From assembly GCA_026983775.1 (NCBI GenBank), contig JALSTK010000028.1:1-64000 (forward strand): a DNA stretch of 64,000 nt. The letters run 5' to 3'. This DNA is from Calditrichia bacterium. GTDB taxonomy: Bacteria; Calditrichota; Calditrichia; Calditrichales; Calditrichaceae. The notes beneath the pieces were generated by a model that saw nothing but the letters and a program-made list of their open reading frames with translations, searched no databases and was not told the DNA's origin. Each line of letters opens with the position of its first letter. Position 1 is the first letter of the stretch. Shown one piece after another: positions 35,453-45,852 of this stretch. The position numbers and the translations under genes are program-made.

Positions 35453-37252
35453 ATGTCTTATCCCTTCAGTAAGCACCTTTTTATTGTGGTTGTTGTGATG
35501 GTTTTCATTTCCTTTACCCGGAGTCGGGCCGAAGACTGGCGCACTTATTGTGAAAAGTCGAATTTCAAAAAGACTCCCCGTTATAAAGAAACCGTCGCCT
35601 ATGCCCGGCGTTTGGCACAGGCCTCTCCCTGGGTATCCTACGCCACCTTTGGGAAAAGTCCCCAGGGCCGGGATTTACCTTTGTTGATCGTTAACCGTAA
35701 CGGGCATTTCAATCCCGGCCGGGTACGGGCTGATAAACAGATTGTTTTCTATATTCAGGCCGGCATTCATTCCGGTGAAATCGACGGCAAAGACGCCGGA
35801 CTGATGCTCATCCGTGATCTGGTGATCGACCATAAATATCCCCGTCTGCTCGACCGGGTAACCATCCTCTTTAATCCGATTTTTAATGTAGACGGACATG
35901 AACGCTTCGGTCCCTATAACCGAATCAATCAAAACGGTCCTGAAGAGATGGGCTGGCGGGTTACGGCTCAGAATTTAAACCTCAATCGCGATTATCTGAA
36001 AGCAGATGCCCCCGAAATGAAGCAATTCTTGCGTTTATATAATACGTGGTTGCCCGAATTTTTTGCCGATTGCCATGTTACCGACGGAGCCGATTATCAA
36101 TATGCGATCAGTTATATGATTGACACCCAGGGCCTTATTCACCCCAACCTCGTTCGATGGACCCAGGACAAATACCTGCCTCCTTTGAAGGAGGCCATGA
36201 AAAAAAGCGGCTTTCCGCTCATCGAGTATGTTTCTTTACGAAAACGTCACGATGTTAAAAGTGGAATTGTGACCTGGACCGCCTCGCCCCGTTTTTCCAA
36301 CGGCTTCACCCCTCTCTATAACCGGCCGGGTTTATTGATTGAAACCCATATGCTGAAAGATTATAAGACCCGTGTTGAGGCTACCTACCAGATATTAAAA
36401 CATACCCTGGCGATTTTGAATCGAAATGCCGATGAATTACGACGGGAAATCGAAAAAGCGGACGCCCTGACCGCTTCAGCGGAATTTCGCAAGGAGCCTT
36501 TTGCGCTTACCTATAAACAGGTACCCGACAGCGTTATGATCAACTTTGCCGGCTATGCCTATCAGGCTGTGCACAGTGACTTAACGGGCGGTATTTGGTA
36601 CCGATATGATGAACAGAAACCGCAAATATTCCATATCCCTTATTTTAACAAAATGGCACCTGATATTCGGGTACAACTGCCGGAAGCCTATATCATTCCG
36701 GCGGAGTGGCAAACGGTTATCGACCGCATAAAACTACACGGTATTTCTTTTAGACGTCTGGCCTTACCCGTTACCTTAACGGTCGATACTTATAAATTTG
36801 ACCGGGTACGCTGGCAGAAAGCTCCTTACGAAGGAAGACAGATGGTCTCTTTCCGCGCCAACCCGATTCGTTTCACCCGGAAATTTCCCGCCGGTTCCAT
36901 AGTGATTGGCATGAATCAGGCCCGGGCCAAAGTAATTGCCAATATTTTAGAACCCGAAGCGGAAGATAGTTTTGTGCACTGGGGTTTTTTTAATGCTATT
37001 TTCGAACAGAAAGAATATGTCGAATCGTATGTCATAGAAAATTTGGCACGTAAAATGTTAAAGAAGGACGTCAAACTGCGAAAAGAATTCCAATATAAGA
37101 TGAAAACGGATTCCGCCTTTGCAGCCAACCCGGCTCGTATTCGAAACTGGTTTTATCAAAGATCACTTTACCGGGATCAAAGCAAAAACGTCTATCCTGT
37201 GGGTCGTATTTTGGAGCGAAACAGTTTATCAACCGTTATTTATAAAAATTAA
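35453..37252 (+). CDS. M14-family zinc carboxypeptidase, exported
   Basis: A 599-residue exported peptidase. The signal peptide MSYPFSKHLFIVVVVMVFISF is followed by the M14 domain (about 35-330): zinc motif GIHSGEIDGKD (His at about 106), LNLNRDYLK for substrate binding, DCHVTDGADYQ for the third zinc ligand, and LLIETHMLKDY near the catalytic Glu. The C-terminal 250 residues are of unclear fold. The length matches large Bacteroidota-type M14 proteins. ATG at 35453 after AGGAAACAG. It probably trims peptides outside the cytoplasm and complements the M1 enzyme encoded nearby. Confidence 0.87.
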   Translation: MSYPFSKHLFIVVVVMVFISFTRSRAEDWRTYCEKSNFKKTPRYKETVAYARRLAQASPWVSYATFGKSPQGRDLPLLIVNRNGHFNPGRVRADKQIVFYIQAGIHSGEIDGKDAGLMLIRDLVIDHKYPRLLDRVTILFNPIFNVDGHERFGPYNRINQNGPEEMGWRVTAQNLNLNRDYLKADAPEMKQFLRLYNTWLPEFFADCHVTDGADYQYAISYMIDTQGLIHPNLVRWTQDKYLPPLKEAMKKSGFPLIEYVSLRKRHDVKSGIVTWTASPRFSNGFTPLYNRPGLLIETHMLKDYKTRVEATYQILKHTLAILNRNADELRREIEKADALTASAEFRKEPFALTYKQVPDSVMINFAGYAYQAVHSDLTGGIWYRYDEQKPQIFHIPYFNKMAPDIRVQLPEAYIIPAEWQTVIDRIKLHGISFRRLALPVTLTVDTYKFDRVRWQKAPYEGRQMVSFRANPIRFTRKFPAGSIVIGMNQARAKVIANILEPEAEDSFVHWGFFNAIFEQKEYVESYVIENLARKMLKKDVKLRKEFQYKMKTDSAFAANPARIRNWFYQRSLYRDQSKNVYPVGRILERNSLSTVIYKN

Positions 37253-37312
37253 CCAGAAACAGTTGGAATTTAAAAAATATGTGAACAGAATAAAAACCTG
37301 AGTTGGAAAATC

Positions 37313-37371
37313 ACCACAAAGTTCACTAAGAAAAAATAGATTAAAGGCTTTGTGTCCTTCGCGTCCTTTGT
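37313..37371. repeat. CACAAAG/CTTTGTG intergenic repeat
   Basis: CACAAAG (37315-37321) and CTTTGTG (37348-37354) are inverse copies. The surrounding CCACAAAGTTCACTAAG and CTTTGTGTCCTTCGCG resemble a repeat text found between genes in many unrelated genomes. It lies just upstream of the DJ-1/PfpI gene. Confidence 0.45.
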
Positions 37372-37447
37372 AATTCATTATGAACTGCTTAATCCCGTTA
37401 TTCTTTTATCGGGTATTTTATCATATTTTTATAAAAAGGAATTTAAA

Positions 37448-37972
37448 ATGGAACGTTTGAAGAATAAACACCTTTTGATGTTCGTGGAAAATCTTTATGA
37501 AGACCTGGAGTTATGGTATCCACGGTTACGGATGATCGAAGAAGGAGCCCAGGTGGTTGTAGCCGGTCCCCAAAAAGGACAGGTTTACCGGGGAAAAAAC
37601 GGCTATCCCTGCAAAGCCGACGCCTCGATTGCCGATATAGATGATCAGGATTTCGACGGATTGATTCTTTGCGGAGGATTTGCACCGGATAGATTACGAC
37701 GGGATCCTCAGGTGTTGAAATTAACCAAAAACATCCATCAGGACGGAAAACTCATCGCTCATATTTGTCATGGCGGATGGATTGCCATCTCTGCCGGTAT
37801 CGTTTCCGGTTACACCTGTACTTCCACCCCGGGTATTAAAGACGATCTGATGAACGCAGGGGCAAGATGGGTGGATGAAGCCCTGGTTGTCGACCGTAAT
37901 ATGGTCTCCAGCCGAAAACCGGACGATCTTCCTCTGTTCTGCCGGGCAATTATTGATTTTCTAACTCGGTAA
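37448..37972 (+). CDS. DJ-1/PfpI-family protein (glutamine-amidotransferase-like fold)
   Basis: A 174-residue cytosolic protein. The start at 37448 has AAGGA; an upstream in-frame start at 37352 would run through repeat DNA and is unlikely. The nucleophile elbow is AHICHGGW with the conserved Cys, and FDGLILCGGFAPDRLR holds the strand-loop usual in PfpI/YhbO. The conserved acidic residue is in VENLYEDLELWYP. Members are reported as stress-linked deglycases, glyoxalases or proteases; which one cannot be told here. The gene lies 43 bp ahead of the alpha-2-macroglobulin gene and may share a transcript. Confidence 0.85.
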   Translation: MERLKNKHLLMFVENLYEDLELWYPRLRMIEEGAQVVVAGPQKGQVYRGKNGYPCKADASIADIDDQDFDGLILCGGFAPDRLRRDPQVLKLTKNIHQDGKLIAHICHGGWIAISAGIVSGYTCTSTPGIKDDLMNAGARWVDEALVVDRNMVSSRKPDDLPLFCRAIIDFLTR

Positions 37973-38015
37973 ATGAATACATAAAAACCGATTTTATAAG
38001 GTAGGGAAGAAAACT

Positions 38016-41000
38016 ATGCGTGCAAGCACTCTTTTTCTAAGCATTTTCGTATTCATAATCTTTATTTCCTGTAAAAAGGAGAAACCGCAGAAAGAGGCGG
38101 CCTATCCTCTGGAAACAGCCAGGATGGTTGCTAAAGTCACTTCCGGCATGATCGGCACTAAGGATGTGGTTCGGGTGGGTTTTGTTTCTGAAATGGTTCC
38201 GGCGGAGCTGGTGGGCATCGACCTGAAAAAGGAGGTCTTTCATTTTAATCCTTCCATGGAGGGTCAAACCTATTGGAAGGATCGGCAAACGCTTGTTTTC
38301 AAGCCCAATAAACCCTGGCCGTTTCGTCAATCCTATCAGGGAAAACTGGATATAAAGGCCCTCTTTCCGAAACAGGCCGGGAAAAAGGTAACTCCGCTTA
38401 TTTTTCAATTTCGAATTGCAGGACGGGAAGTACAGAATTTCAAAGCGGATTTTGAACTGGCTGATCAGGAAAATCCTAAATATCTTATTTTCAAGGGCAC
38501 GATCACCTTTACCCAACCCACCCCGGTGGAGGTTTTAAAGAAAGTAGTTCGTTGTATTCTGTCTTCCAAAAAAATCAAATTAACCTGGCAAGCGGCATCG
38601 GACGGCAAATCTTTTTATTTTCACTCCGACCCGATCCTACGCAGTGCCGGGGCAAAAACACTTTCCTTCTTCGTCCCTGCCGATAAACTGGATTTATCCA
38701 CGGATTTCAAACGGGTTTTTACTCTGCCCGCTTTGAGCGCTTTAACCGTGAATGATATCATTGTGGAAAGCAGAGGTGACCGGCCTCAATTGAAAATCGA
38801 ATTTTCCGAAGGTTTGAATCCCCAGCAAAATTTGGAAGGTCTTATTTCCCTGCGACCCTCCATCCCCTTAAAAATAAAAATAATGGGGAAGTTTGCTCTG
38901 CTGCGCGGTAATTTTGAATATGGCAAATCCTATGCACTTAAAATATTGCCGGGAGTTCGCAGCCGTTGGGGGACCCGTTTTAAAAAGCAATACTCCGAAA
39001 CAATTGTCTTCGAAGATATTTTACCCGAACTGCGTTTTGCCAACAAGGGCGTGTTTCTGCCTTCCGGAAATCAACAGAAAATAATGTTTCAGACCGTTAA
39101 TGTACGACGGGTCGATTTGAAGATAATAAAGGTTTTCGATAACAATCTCGGTCAGTTTCTGCAAATGGAAAATTTGGACGGTGCAAAAAAACGTTCGCAT
39201 AATTTCGGATACGAGATGAACCGGGTCGGTGTAGTTCAAATTAAAAAATCACTCTATATCGGCGAAGAACGTAACCGCTGGCTTCAGCATGAATTAGACC
39301 TGCAAAAGCTGATCCGCAAGGACAGTAAAGGACTCTACCTGATCAAAATTTCTTTTACAAAAAAAGACATGCTCTACGATACATCCGAAAATAATCTTCA
39401 GTATCGGAAGCATCATTATGATTATTACAACGACCCCGCCTCTTACGGATATATTTACAGCCACGGACAAATTTTCAAACCGATTATCGTTAGCGATATC
39501 GGATTAACCGGAAAACAAGCCGGCAAAGATTATCTTGTTTTTGCAACGGACCTGCTCTCGTCCAAACCGCTTTCCGGAGTCGAGATTAAACTATTCACTT
39601 ATCAAAATCAGATTATTGCCCGCTCCACCACGGATGTAGAGGGAACGGCCCGTTTTGAAAACGTATCTCAAAAAGTGTTTTATATCTCCGGCGAAAAATC
39701 CGGTCAGCGTAGCGCTTTGAAACCTGAGAATATGCGCTGGAATATTTCCACTTTCGATACTAAAGGCGTGGAGGAACCCGAAGGTGGTCTACGGGCCTAC
39801 ATCTATACCGAGAGAGGCGTCTATCGTCCGGGTGACACGCTCAATATTTCGGCCATAATCCGCAATGAGCAAAAGACTTTTCCCGCCGGTCATCCTGTGC
39901 AGCTCATTATTACCAACCCCAGAAATCAGAAAGTGTATGACCGGATCAATAAATCCGGGAAAGACGGATTTTATCATTTCGTATTTTCAACGGAACCCAA
40001 TGCTCTCACCGGCACCTACCGGGCTAAGGTAAAGGTCGGTAGTCAGACCTTCTATCATAATTTGAAGATCGAAATGGTTGTGCCCGAGCGGCTGAAAATA
40101 AAACTTACTTCCGACAAAAAAGTATTAAAAGCGGGCGATCATCAACTCCACGTTTCTTTGCAGAGTAATTATCTGTTCGGTAATCCTGCCGCCCATCTGA
40201 ATGCAGAGATGTCCATCTTGTTGTTCCCTGTCCGAAAAACCTTTAAAACCTATCATGATTTCATGTTTTACAATGAAGCGGCACAATTCCAACAAATAAA
40301 TGAACAACTGTTTAAAGGAAAATTGGACGGACAGGGAAAGGTCGAAGTCCGCTGGCCACTTCCCGATATGACCACGGCTCCGGCAGCAGTTCAGGCCGTT
40401 ATTTCGGCTAAAGTCTTTGAAAAAGGGGGCCGTTCGTCCAAACAGGAATTACGCATTCCCATTGATCCTTATACAAACTATGTGGGCCTGAAACGTCCCC
40501 GGATGAGATACTGGTATGCTAAAACCGGTCAGGAATTGCACATCCCGGTCGTTTTATTAAATCGCCTGGGCGAGATTCAACCCGGGCGAACGCTGCACTA
40601 CCGTATTTACCGCAATCAGCAACACTGGTGGTGGGAATACGACTCCCGACGGGAATATCATTTACGCTATAAAAAAGATCAAACCACTATGCTGGTAAAA
40701 GAAGGTAACCTGCTTTCGGGACGTTCACCGGTTTTCATCTCTTATACTCCCGAGGAGAGGGGCCAGTACCTGATCGAAGTGCAAGAGGCCGTACCTCACG
40801 GCCACAGCGCCGGATTTTTTATTTCCGCTTATCCCTGGGGAAGTGCACCGGCTGAAGGCAAACAGGCCGGAACCCTGGCTCTGAGCAGTGATAAGACCAA
40901 GTACTTCATCGGCGATAAAGCCACCATCAGCTTTCCGGTTTCCCCGAAAGGCAGCATTTTGATGACTATCGAGAAGGGACACCATATCCTTAAATCTCAA

Positions 41001-43526
41001 TGGTATGAAGCCGACGGTAAAAGCGATGAAAAAACGATTACCTTTCCTGTAAACAAAGAGATGGTGCCCAATGCCTATGTAACGGTATCGGTAATTCAGC
41101 CCCAGCCGCAAACTTCGGATGATCGCCCGATCCGCATGTATGGAGTGGTCCCTCTGCTTGTGGAAGACCCGTCCACGCATCAGGAACTTTCCATCCACAT
41201 GGCCGACGAGTTAAAGGCCGGCCAAAAATTCAAGGTACGGGTGCAAACGGCCGATCATCGACCCACCCAGCTCACCATTGCCGTGGTGGATGAAGGTTTG
41301 CTCAGTCTTACCCGTTTCCGCACTCCGGACCCCTGGCAGTCTTTCTTCAGTAAAATCCGCCTCAGTGTGCTAACCAGCGATCTGTTTAACCAGGTAATCG
41401 GGATCAATCGGGGAGATATCTTCAAAACCTTTTCGATCGGCGGAGGTATAAGTGCAGCCGAAGAATATCGGCAGGGTCAACTACCTTTGCAGAAAGTACG
41501 TCGCTTTAAGCCGGTCAGCCTTTTCTCAGGACCGCTGCAAACCGATTCCAACGGCAAAGTCTCCGCTACTTTTACCATGCCCGAGTATGTAGGTGCAGTA
41601 CGGGTCATGGTCGTTTCTGCCAGAGGCAACCGTTACGGACATGCCGAAAAATCGGTACCGGTCAAAAAAGAATTGATGCTTCTGCCTACTCTACCCCGGG
41701 TAGTAGGCCCGGGTGACCGTTTCGTACTGCCGGTTACTGTCTTTGCCATGAAAGACGGTCTGGGAAAAGTGGATATTTCCTTAAGATTGGAAGGACCGTT
41801 AACCGTCCTGGATTCTACCGGGCGCAGCTTGTTTTTTAAGAAAAGTTCCGAACGGGACGTCCGGTTTTCTTTACAGGCGATCAATGCCGTGGGTGCAGCC
41901 AGAGTAGAGATTGTAGCTCGCGCCGGAAAGTTAACGAGTAAGTCCGTAACCGATCTTGTGGTTCGGGCATCGGCTCCCCGTATCCGAAAAAGCTTCAGTC
42001 AGATGATGGAACCCGGACAAACCATTTCCCTTTCTATTCCTAATGACGGGTTACCCGGATCCAACCGGGCCCGAGTGAGCATATTGCGCCGACCGCACCT
42101 GAAGCTGACTCATCGAATTCTGTGGTTGATCCGCTATCCGTATGGTTGTATCGAACAAACCGTTTCCACGGTCTTTCCCCAGCTCTACCTGCAGGATTTT
42201 ATTCCCAAATCACGGGCAGCGACTCGTGATATCGATAAAAACATCAACCTGGGCATTCAACGTCTACAACGCTTTCAGCTTCCCTCCGGCGCATTTTCTT
42301 ACTGGCCGGGCGGGAAAAGAGCCTCGTTCTGGGCAACCATTTACGCCGCCCACTTTCTTACCGAAGCATCACAAGCGGGCTATCATGTTCCGGATAACCT
42401 GCTTACTAACTGGCGCCGTTTTTTAAAATACGAATTACGGAATGAAAAACGTCCTTTAACCTCCCGGGTATTCGGTGCCTATGTGTTAGCCGAAGCAGGC
42501 CAGGCCGATTTTGGCGTCATGAATATTTTACGTGAAAATGATCTAAACAAATTCAAGGATGTTCAACGTTGGCTGCTGGCCGCTGCCTACAAATACGCCG
42601 GAGTGGATGAAACGGCGGATCAAATCGCCCGTAACGCCGGCTCTTCGGTTGCCGACTACAAAGAATTTGCCGGTACCTACGGTTCGGGATTGCGGGACAA
42701 AGCCCTGATTTTGGAACAGATGCTCTTATTCAAACGCTGGGAAGATGCCAACCGTCTTGCCGATGAACTGGCTACTGCGCTTTCTTCCGGGGATTGGTAT
42801 TCCACCCAGACCACCGGTTACATGCTGTTAGCCCTGGGTAAATACTTTCATGCCCTGGAAGGAGAGACGTCCGGACCAAAGAGAATTGCGGGAAAAATTA
42901 TTTTACCCGGAGGAAAACATTTTTCCTTCGATACGGATAAAATCAGCTTCGAAGTGCCCATTGCGAAAGGTTTCGGTAAACAGGTGCAGGTCTATCTGGA
43001 CCCGAAATCCACCCTTAAAAAGGCGTTCGTCAATTTGGAATGGTCCGGGGTTCCCAAACACTACACCGGGCAGAATCTGTCTAAAAATATTTCTTTAAAA
43101 GTCGACTGGCTGGATGAAGACGGTATGCCCGTCCATCCCGAGCAAATCAAACAGGGAACAACCTTTTGGGCCCATTTCAGGGTCGGCAAACCCAGGAGCT
43201 ATCGTAGTCGTATCGATGAAATCGCTTTGGTTCAGGTTCTACCGGCGGGATGGGAAATTGAAAACACCCGTCTCAGCGGTGAAAATCAACCCGAATGGAT
43301 GCGAAAGTGGAGGGTCGGCCGCGAAGAGTATCAAGATATACGCGATGACCGGGTGATGTGGTTTTTCGATCTGGATCGATACCAGTACTTCATGGATTTT
43401 GTCGTTAAGTTGAACGCCGTAACCCAAGGTGAATTCTTTCTGCCGCCAACCCTGGCCGAAGCTATGTACAATCACAGCTACCGGGCCGAAATAGCCGGTA
43501 AAACGGTAAAAGTATTAAAACGATAA
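38016..43526 (+). CDS. Bacterial alpha-2-macroglobulin lipoprotein with thioester
   Basis: A protease-trapping periplasmic lipoprotein of 1836 residues. The lipobox is FIISCKK at the N-terminus. MG-type beta-domains fill the first half, including the ARSTTDVEGTARF region and the bait-domain-like stretch around residues 1080-1250. The thioester motif CIEQ sits at about residue 1378 (YPYGCIEQTV), so this is the thioester-forming, trapping type. The alpha/alpha toroid (about 1390-1590) and receptor-like C-terminal domain follow. The PBP1C gene starts 21 bp downstream, the same pairing as E. coli yfhM-pbpC. The accepted idea is a defence of the cell against foreign proteases when peptidoglycan is damaged. 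Confidence 0.92.
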   Translation: MRASTLFLSIFVFIIFISCKKEKPQKEAAYPLETARMVAKVTSGMIGTKDVVRVGFVSEMVPAELVGIDLKKEVFHFNPSMEGQTYWKDRQTLVFKPNKPWPFRQSYQGKLDIKALFPKQAGKKVTPLIFQFRIAGREVQNFKADFELADQENPKYLIFKGTITFTQPTPVEVLKKVVRCILSSKKIKLTWQAASDGKSFYFHSDPILRSAGAKTLSFFVPADKLDLSTDFKRVFTLPALSALTVNDIIVESRGDRPQLKIEFSEGLNPQQNLEGLISLRPSIPLKIKIMGKFALLRGNFEYGKSYALKILPGVRSRWGTRFKKQYSETIVFEDILPELRFANKGVFLPSGNQQKIMFQTVNVRRVDLKIIKVFDNNLGQFLQMENLDGAKKRSHNFGYEMNRVGVVQIKKSLYIGEERNRWLQHELDLQKLIRKDSKGLYLIKISFTKKDMLYDTSENNLQYRKHHYDYYNDPASYGYIYSHGQIFKPIIVSDIGLTGKQAGKDYLVFATDLLSSKPLSGVEIKLFTYQNQIIARSTTDVEGTARFENVSQKVFYISGEKSGQRSALKPENMRWNISTFDTKGVEEPEGGLRAYIYTERGVYRPGDTLNISAIIRNEQKTFPAGHPVQLIITNPRNQKVYDRINKSGKDGFYHFVFSTEPNALTGTYRAKVKVGSQTFYHNLKIEMVVPERLKIKLTSDKKVLKAGDHQLHVSLQSNYLFGNPAAHLNAEMSILLFPVRKTFKTYHDFMFYNEAAQFQQINEQLFKGKLDGQGKVEVRWPLPDMTTAPAAVQAVISAKVFEKGGRSSKQELRIPIDPYTNYVGLKRPRMRYWYAKTGQELHIPVVLLNRLGEIQPGRTLHYRIYRNQQHWWWEYDSRREYHLRYKKDQTTMLVKEGNLLSGRSPVFISYTPEERGQYLIEVQEAVPHGHSAGFFISAYPWGSAPAEGKQAGTLALSSDKTKYFIGDKATISFPVSPKGSILMTIEKGHHILKSQWYEADGKSDEKTITFPVNKEMVPNAYVTVSVIQPQPQTSDDRPIRMYGVVPLLVEDPSTHQELSIHMADELKAGQKFKVRVQTADHRPTQLTIAVVDEGLLSLTRFRTPDPWQSFFSKIRLSVLTSDLFNQVIGINRGDIFKTFSIGGGISAAEEYRQGQLPLQKVRRFKPVSLFSGPLQTDSNGKVSATFTMPEYVGAVRVMVVSARGNRYGHAEKSVPVKKELMLLPTLPRVVGPGDRFVLPVTVFAMKDGLGKVDISLRLEGPLTVLDSTGRSLFFKKSSERDVRFSLQAINAVGAARVEIVARAGKLTSKSVTDLVVRASAPRIRKSFSQMMEPGQTISLSIPNDGLPGSNRARVSILRRPHLKLTHRILWLIRYPYGCIEQTVSTVFPQLYLQDFIPKSRAATRDIDKNINLGIQRLQRFQLPSGAFSYWPGGKRASFWATIYAAHFLTEASQAGYHVPDNLLTNWRRFLKYELRNEKRPLTSRVFGAYVLAEAGQADFGVMNILRENDLNKFKDVQRWLLAAAYKYAGVDETADQIARNAGSSVADYKEFAGTYGSGLRDKALILEQMLLFKRWEDANRLADELATALSSGDWYSTQTTGYMLLALGKYFHALEGETSGPKRIAGKIILPGGKHFSFDTDKISFEVPIAKGFGKQVQVYLDPKSTLKKAFVNLEWSGVPKHYTGQNLSKNISLKVDWLDEDGMPVHPEQIKQGTTFWAHFRVGKPRSYRSRIDEIALVQVLPAGWEIENTRLSGENQPEWMRKWRVGREEYQDIRDDRVMWFFDLDRYQYFMDFVVKLNAVTQGEFFLPPTLAEAMYNHSYRAEIAGKTVKVLKR

Positions 43527-43547
43527 GGACAACGGATCTTCGTAAAA

Positions 43548-45848
43548 ATGTCCCGTACATATAAAATATTCATTGCCACGACCCTGGCAGCCATTCTTAT
43601 CTACATTCTTATTCCGCTGCCAAGGCCGCTTTTTCCAAATGATTACAGTACAATCGTTGTCGATCGGCAGGGACGGATTTTACGTGCTTTTCTCAACAAA
43701 GAGCAGCAATGGTGTTTCCCGCCGGACAGCAATCAGACTGTGCCTGAAAAGCTGAAAACAGCCGTCCTTACTTTTGAAGATCGCTATTTTTATAACCACC
43801 CCGGCATAAATCCGGTTTCCATTATCCGTGCCATCGGCCAGAATTTAGGTAATAAAAAAATTATAAGCGGTGCATCGACCATTACCATGCAGGTGGCCCG
43901 CTTGATGAAACCCAAGAGTCGTACCTATTTGAATAAAATAGGGGAAATGCTGCAGGCGCTGAAAATAGAAGCCCGATATTCCAAAGACGAAATTTTAAAA
44001 TTTTATCTCAATCACGCTCCTTACGGCGGGAATATTGTCGGATATCGGGCGGCCATCCTGCGTTATTTTCAGAAGCTGCCGCAGAACCTGACCTGGAGCG
44101 AGGCCGCACTGTTGGCTGTATTACCCAATGCGCCCGGATTGATATCCCCCGGCGTCAATCCCCGTCTTTTACAGGCCAGGCGGAATCGTCTTCTTAAAAA
44201 ATTATATGATTCAGGAACCCTTTCCAAAGAAACTTATGATTTGAGTCTGCGGGAAGAAGTGCCGAGCCAATCGTATCCAATCCCGGGATCTGCCGCCCAG
44301 TTATGCAGATATGTAAAACAACGGTATCCCCGGAAGAATTTGTTTCAAACCACCATTGATCGCGAATTGCAGTTAAATGTGGAGCAGCTCTGCAAAGAAC
44401 ATCATAAATATCTGAAAAGCCTGGGCATAGACAATCTCTCTGTCTTAGTGGCCGCAACCAGGAACGGCTCGGTTAAGGTCTATGTAGGCTCGGCAAATTT
44501 TGACTCGGTTAAAGTGGACGGCGTGCAGGCTGCCCGCTCTTCCGGGTCCATCTTAAAACCTTTTCTTTTTGCCTTAAGTATGGATGACGGCCTCATTCTT
44601 CCTCAAACGCTTATTCAGGACATCCCAACTTACTTCGGTCCTTTTTCCCCGGCTAATGCGGATCAAACCTACCGGGGCATTGTAACGGCCCGATCGGCAT
44701 TAATCAAATCATTAAATGTACCCGCGGTACGATTATTAAATAAGTTCGGCCTGGAGCCGTTTTATTATTTTCTTCAACAGGCCGGGGTGCGGACTCTGTT
44801 CCGTTCTGCCCAAGAATATGGTCTGCCTCTAATTTTAGGCGGTGCCGAAGTTAATCTATGGGATATGGCTTCCCTGTATCGCGGTCTGGCCAGAGGCGGC
44901 AAATTTTCCCCTTTGCATGTTTTAAAACAGCAGGTCGCCATGCAAAGCGATCGACGCTTAATCAGTCCTGGAGCGGCCTACCTGACATTAAATATCCTTA
45001 AGGATGTCCACCGTCCCGGTGCGGAATTTTACTGGCGACAGTTCAGGGATCAGAGACCGCTGGCCTGGAAAACGGGTACCAGTTATGGTCAGCGTGACGG
45101 CTGGGCTATCGGTGTAAATCCGCAGTGGACCATAGCTGTTTGGGTGGGAAATTTCGATGGCAGGGGGAATTCCAATCTTTCCGGTGCAGCCTGTGCCGGG
45201 CCTCTGCTATTCGATATATTTAATATGCTTCCAGAAAATAAGGACCAGCACTGGTTTTCTGAACCGGACTCTTCCTTGAAAGAGATCACCCTTTGCCGGG
45301 ATACGGGATTTCTGGCCGGCCCGGATTGTCCTGAAACTATATCGGTGAAATCTCCGAAAGGGATGAAACCATTAGCCGTATGCCCCTATCACAAAAAAAT
45401 CTATGTATCAAATGATGGGAAGGAACAGGTCTGTTCCTTATGCTGGGGAAAAAACGACCACCATTCCGTCATCCGTTTGATTTACCCGCCGCAAGTGGCT
45501 CAGTATCTGCGCCAGCACGGCTACATTGCCGATGTGATTCCCCCGCACCGTGCCTCCTGTCCTGCGCTTTCCGCCGGAAATCCCCTTTCCATCATCTATC
45601 CCCGGCCCAAGGCCGCTCTTTGGATTCCCAGAGACATAGACGGCCACTATCAGTCCGTAACGTGCCGCGTAGCCCACGAGCAAAAAAATCGTACGGTATT
45701 CTGGTACCTGGATGCTCATTATGAAGGGGCCACCACGGAAAAGCATGTGCGGGCTCTTCCGTTGAACAAGGGCTGGCATAACCTGGAGGTTATCGACGAC
45801 GAGGGGCACCACAAAAAAGTTCGTTTTTACGCTAACCTGAGAAAATAA
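43548..45848 (+). CDS. pbpC: Penicillin-binding protein 1C (bifunctional transglycosylase/transpeptidase)
   Basis: A 766-residue inner-membrane peptidoglycan synthase. One N-terminal helix (9-24) anchors it. GT51 transglycosylase motifs: TFEDRYFYNHPGI, GASTITMQVARL, LNHAPYGGNIVGY. Transpeptidase motifs: SILK in SSGSILKPF (Ser about 333), SLN in KSLNVPAVRLL and KTGT at about 507. A Cys/His-containing linker (about 580-650, CRDTG ... CSLCWG) and a BiPBP_C-like end (about 660-766) are typical of PBP1C. Follows the alpha-2-macroglobulin gene and converges with a barrel gene whose stop codon is only 4 bp away. Confidence 0.93.
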   Translation: MSRTYKIFIATTLAAILIYILIPLPRPLFPNDYSTIVVDRQGRILRAFLNKEQQWCFPPDSNQTVPEKLKTAVLTFEDRYFYNHPGINPVSIIRAIGQNLGNKKIISGASTITMQVARLMKPKSRTYLNKIGEMLQALKIEARYSKDEILKFYLNHAPYGGNIVGYRAAILRYFQKLPQNLTWSEAALLAVLPNAPGLISPGVNPRLLQARRNRLLKKLYDSGTLSKETYDLSLREEVPSQSYPIPGSAAQLCRYVKQRYPRKNLFQTTIDRELQLNVEQLCKEHHKYLKSLGIDNLSVLVAATRNGSVKVYVGSANFDSVKVDGVQAARSSGSILKPFLFALSMDDGLILPQTLIQDIPTYFGPFSPANADQTYRGIVTARSALIKSLNVPAVRLLNKFGLEPFYYFLQQAGVRTLFRSAQEYGLPLILGGAEVNLWDMASLYRGLARGGKFSPLHVLKQQVAMQSDRRLISPGAAYLTLNILKDVHRPGAEFYWRQFRDQRPLAWKTGTSYGQRDGWAIGVNPQWTIAVWVGNFDGRGNSNLSGAACAGPLLFDIFNMLPENKDQHWFSEPDSSLKEITLCRDTGFLAGPDCPETISVKSPKGMKPLAVCPYHKKIYVSNDGKEQVCSLCWGKNDHHSVIRLIYPPQVAQYLRQHGYIADVIPPHRASCPALSAGNPLSIIYPRPKAALWIPRDIDGHYQSVTCRVAHEQKNRTVFWYLDAHYEGATTEKHVRALPLNKGWHNLEVIDDEGHHKKVRFYANLRK

Positions 45849-45852
45849 ACTT

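Noticed and set aside
37352-37447. N-terminal extension of the DJ-1/PfpI protein
   Set aside because: It reads through the CACAAAG repeat and has no ribosome site; the ATG at 37448 has AAGGA and matches the family start.
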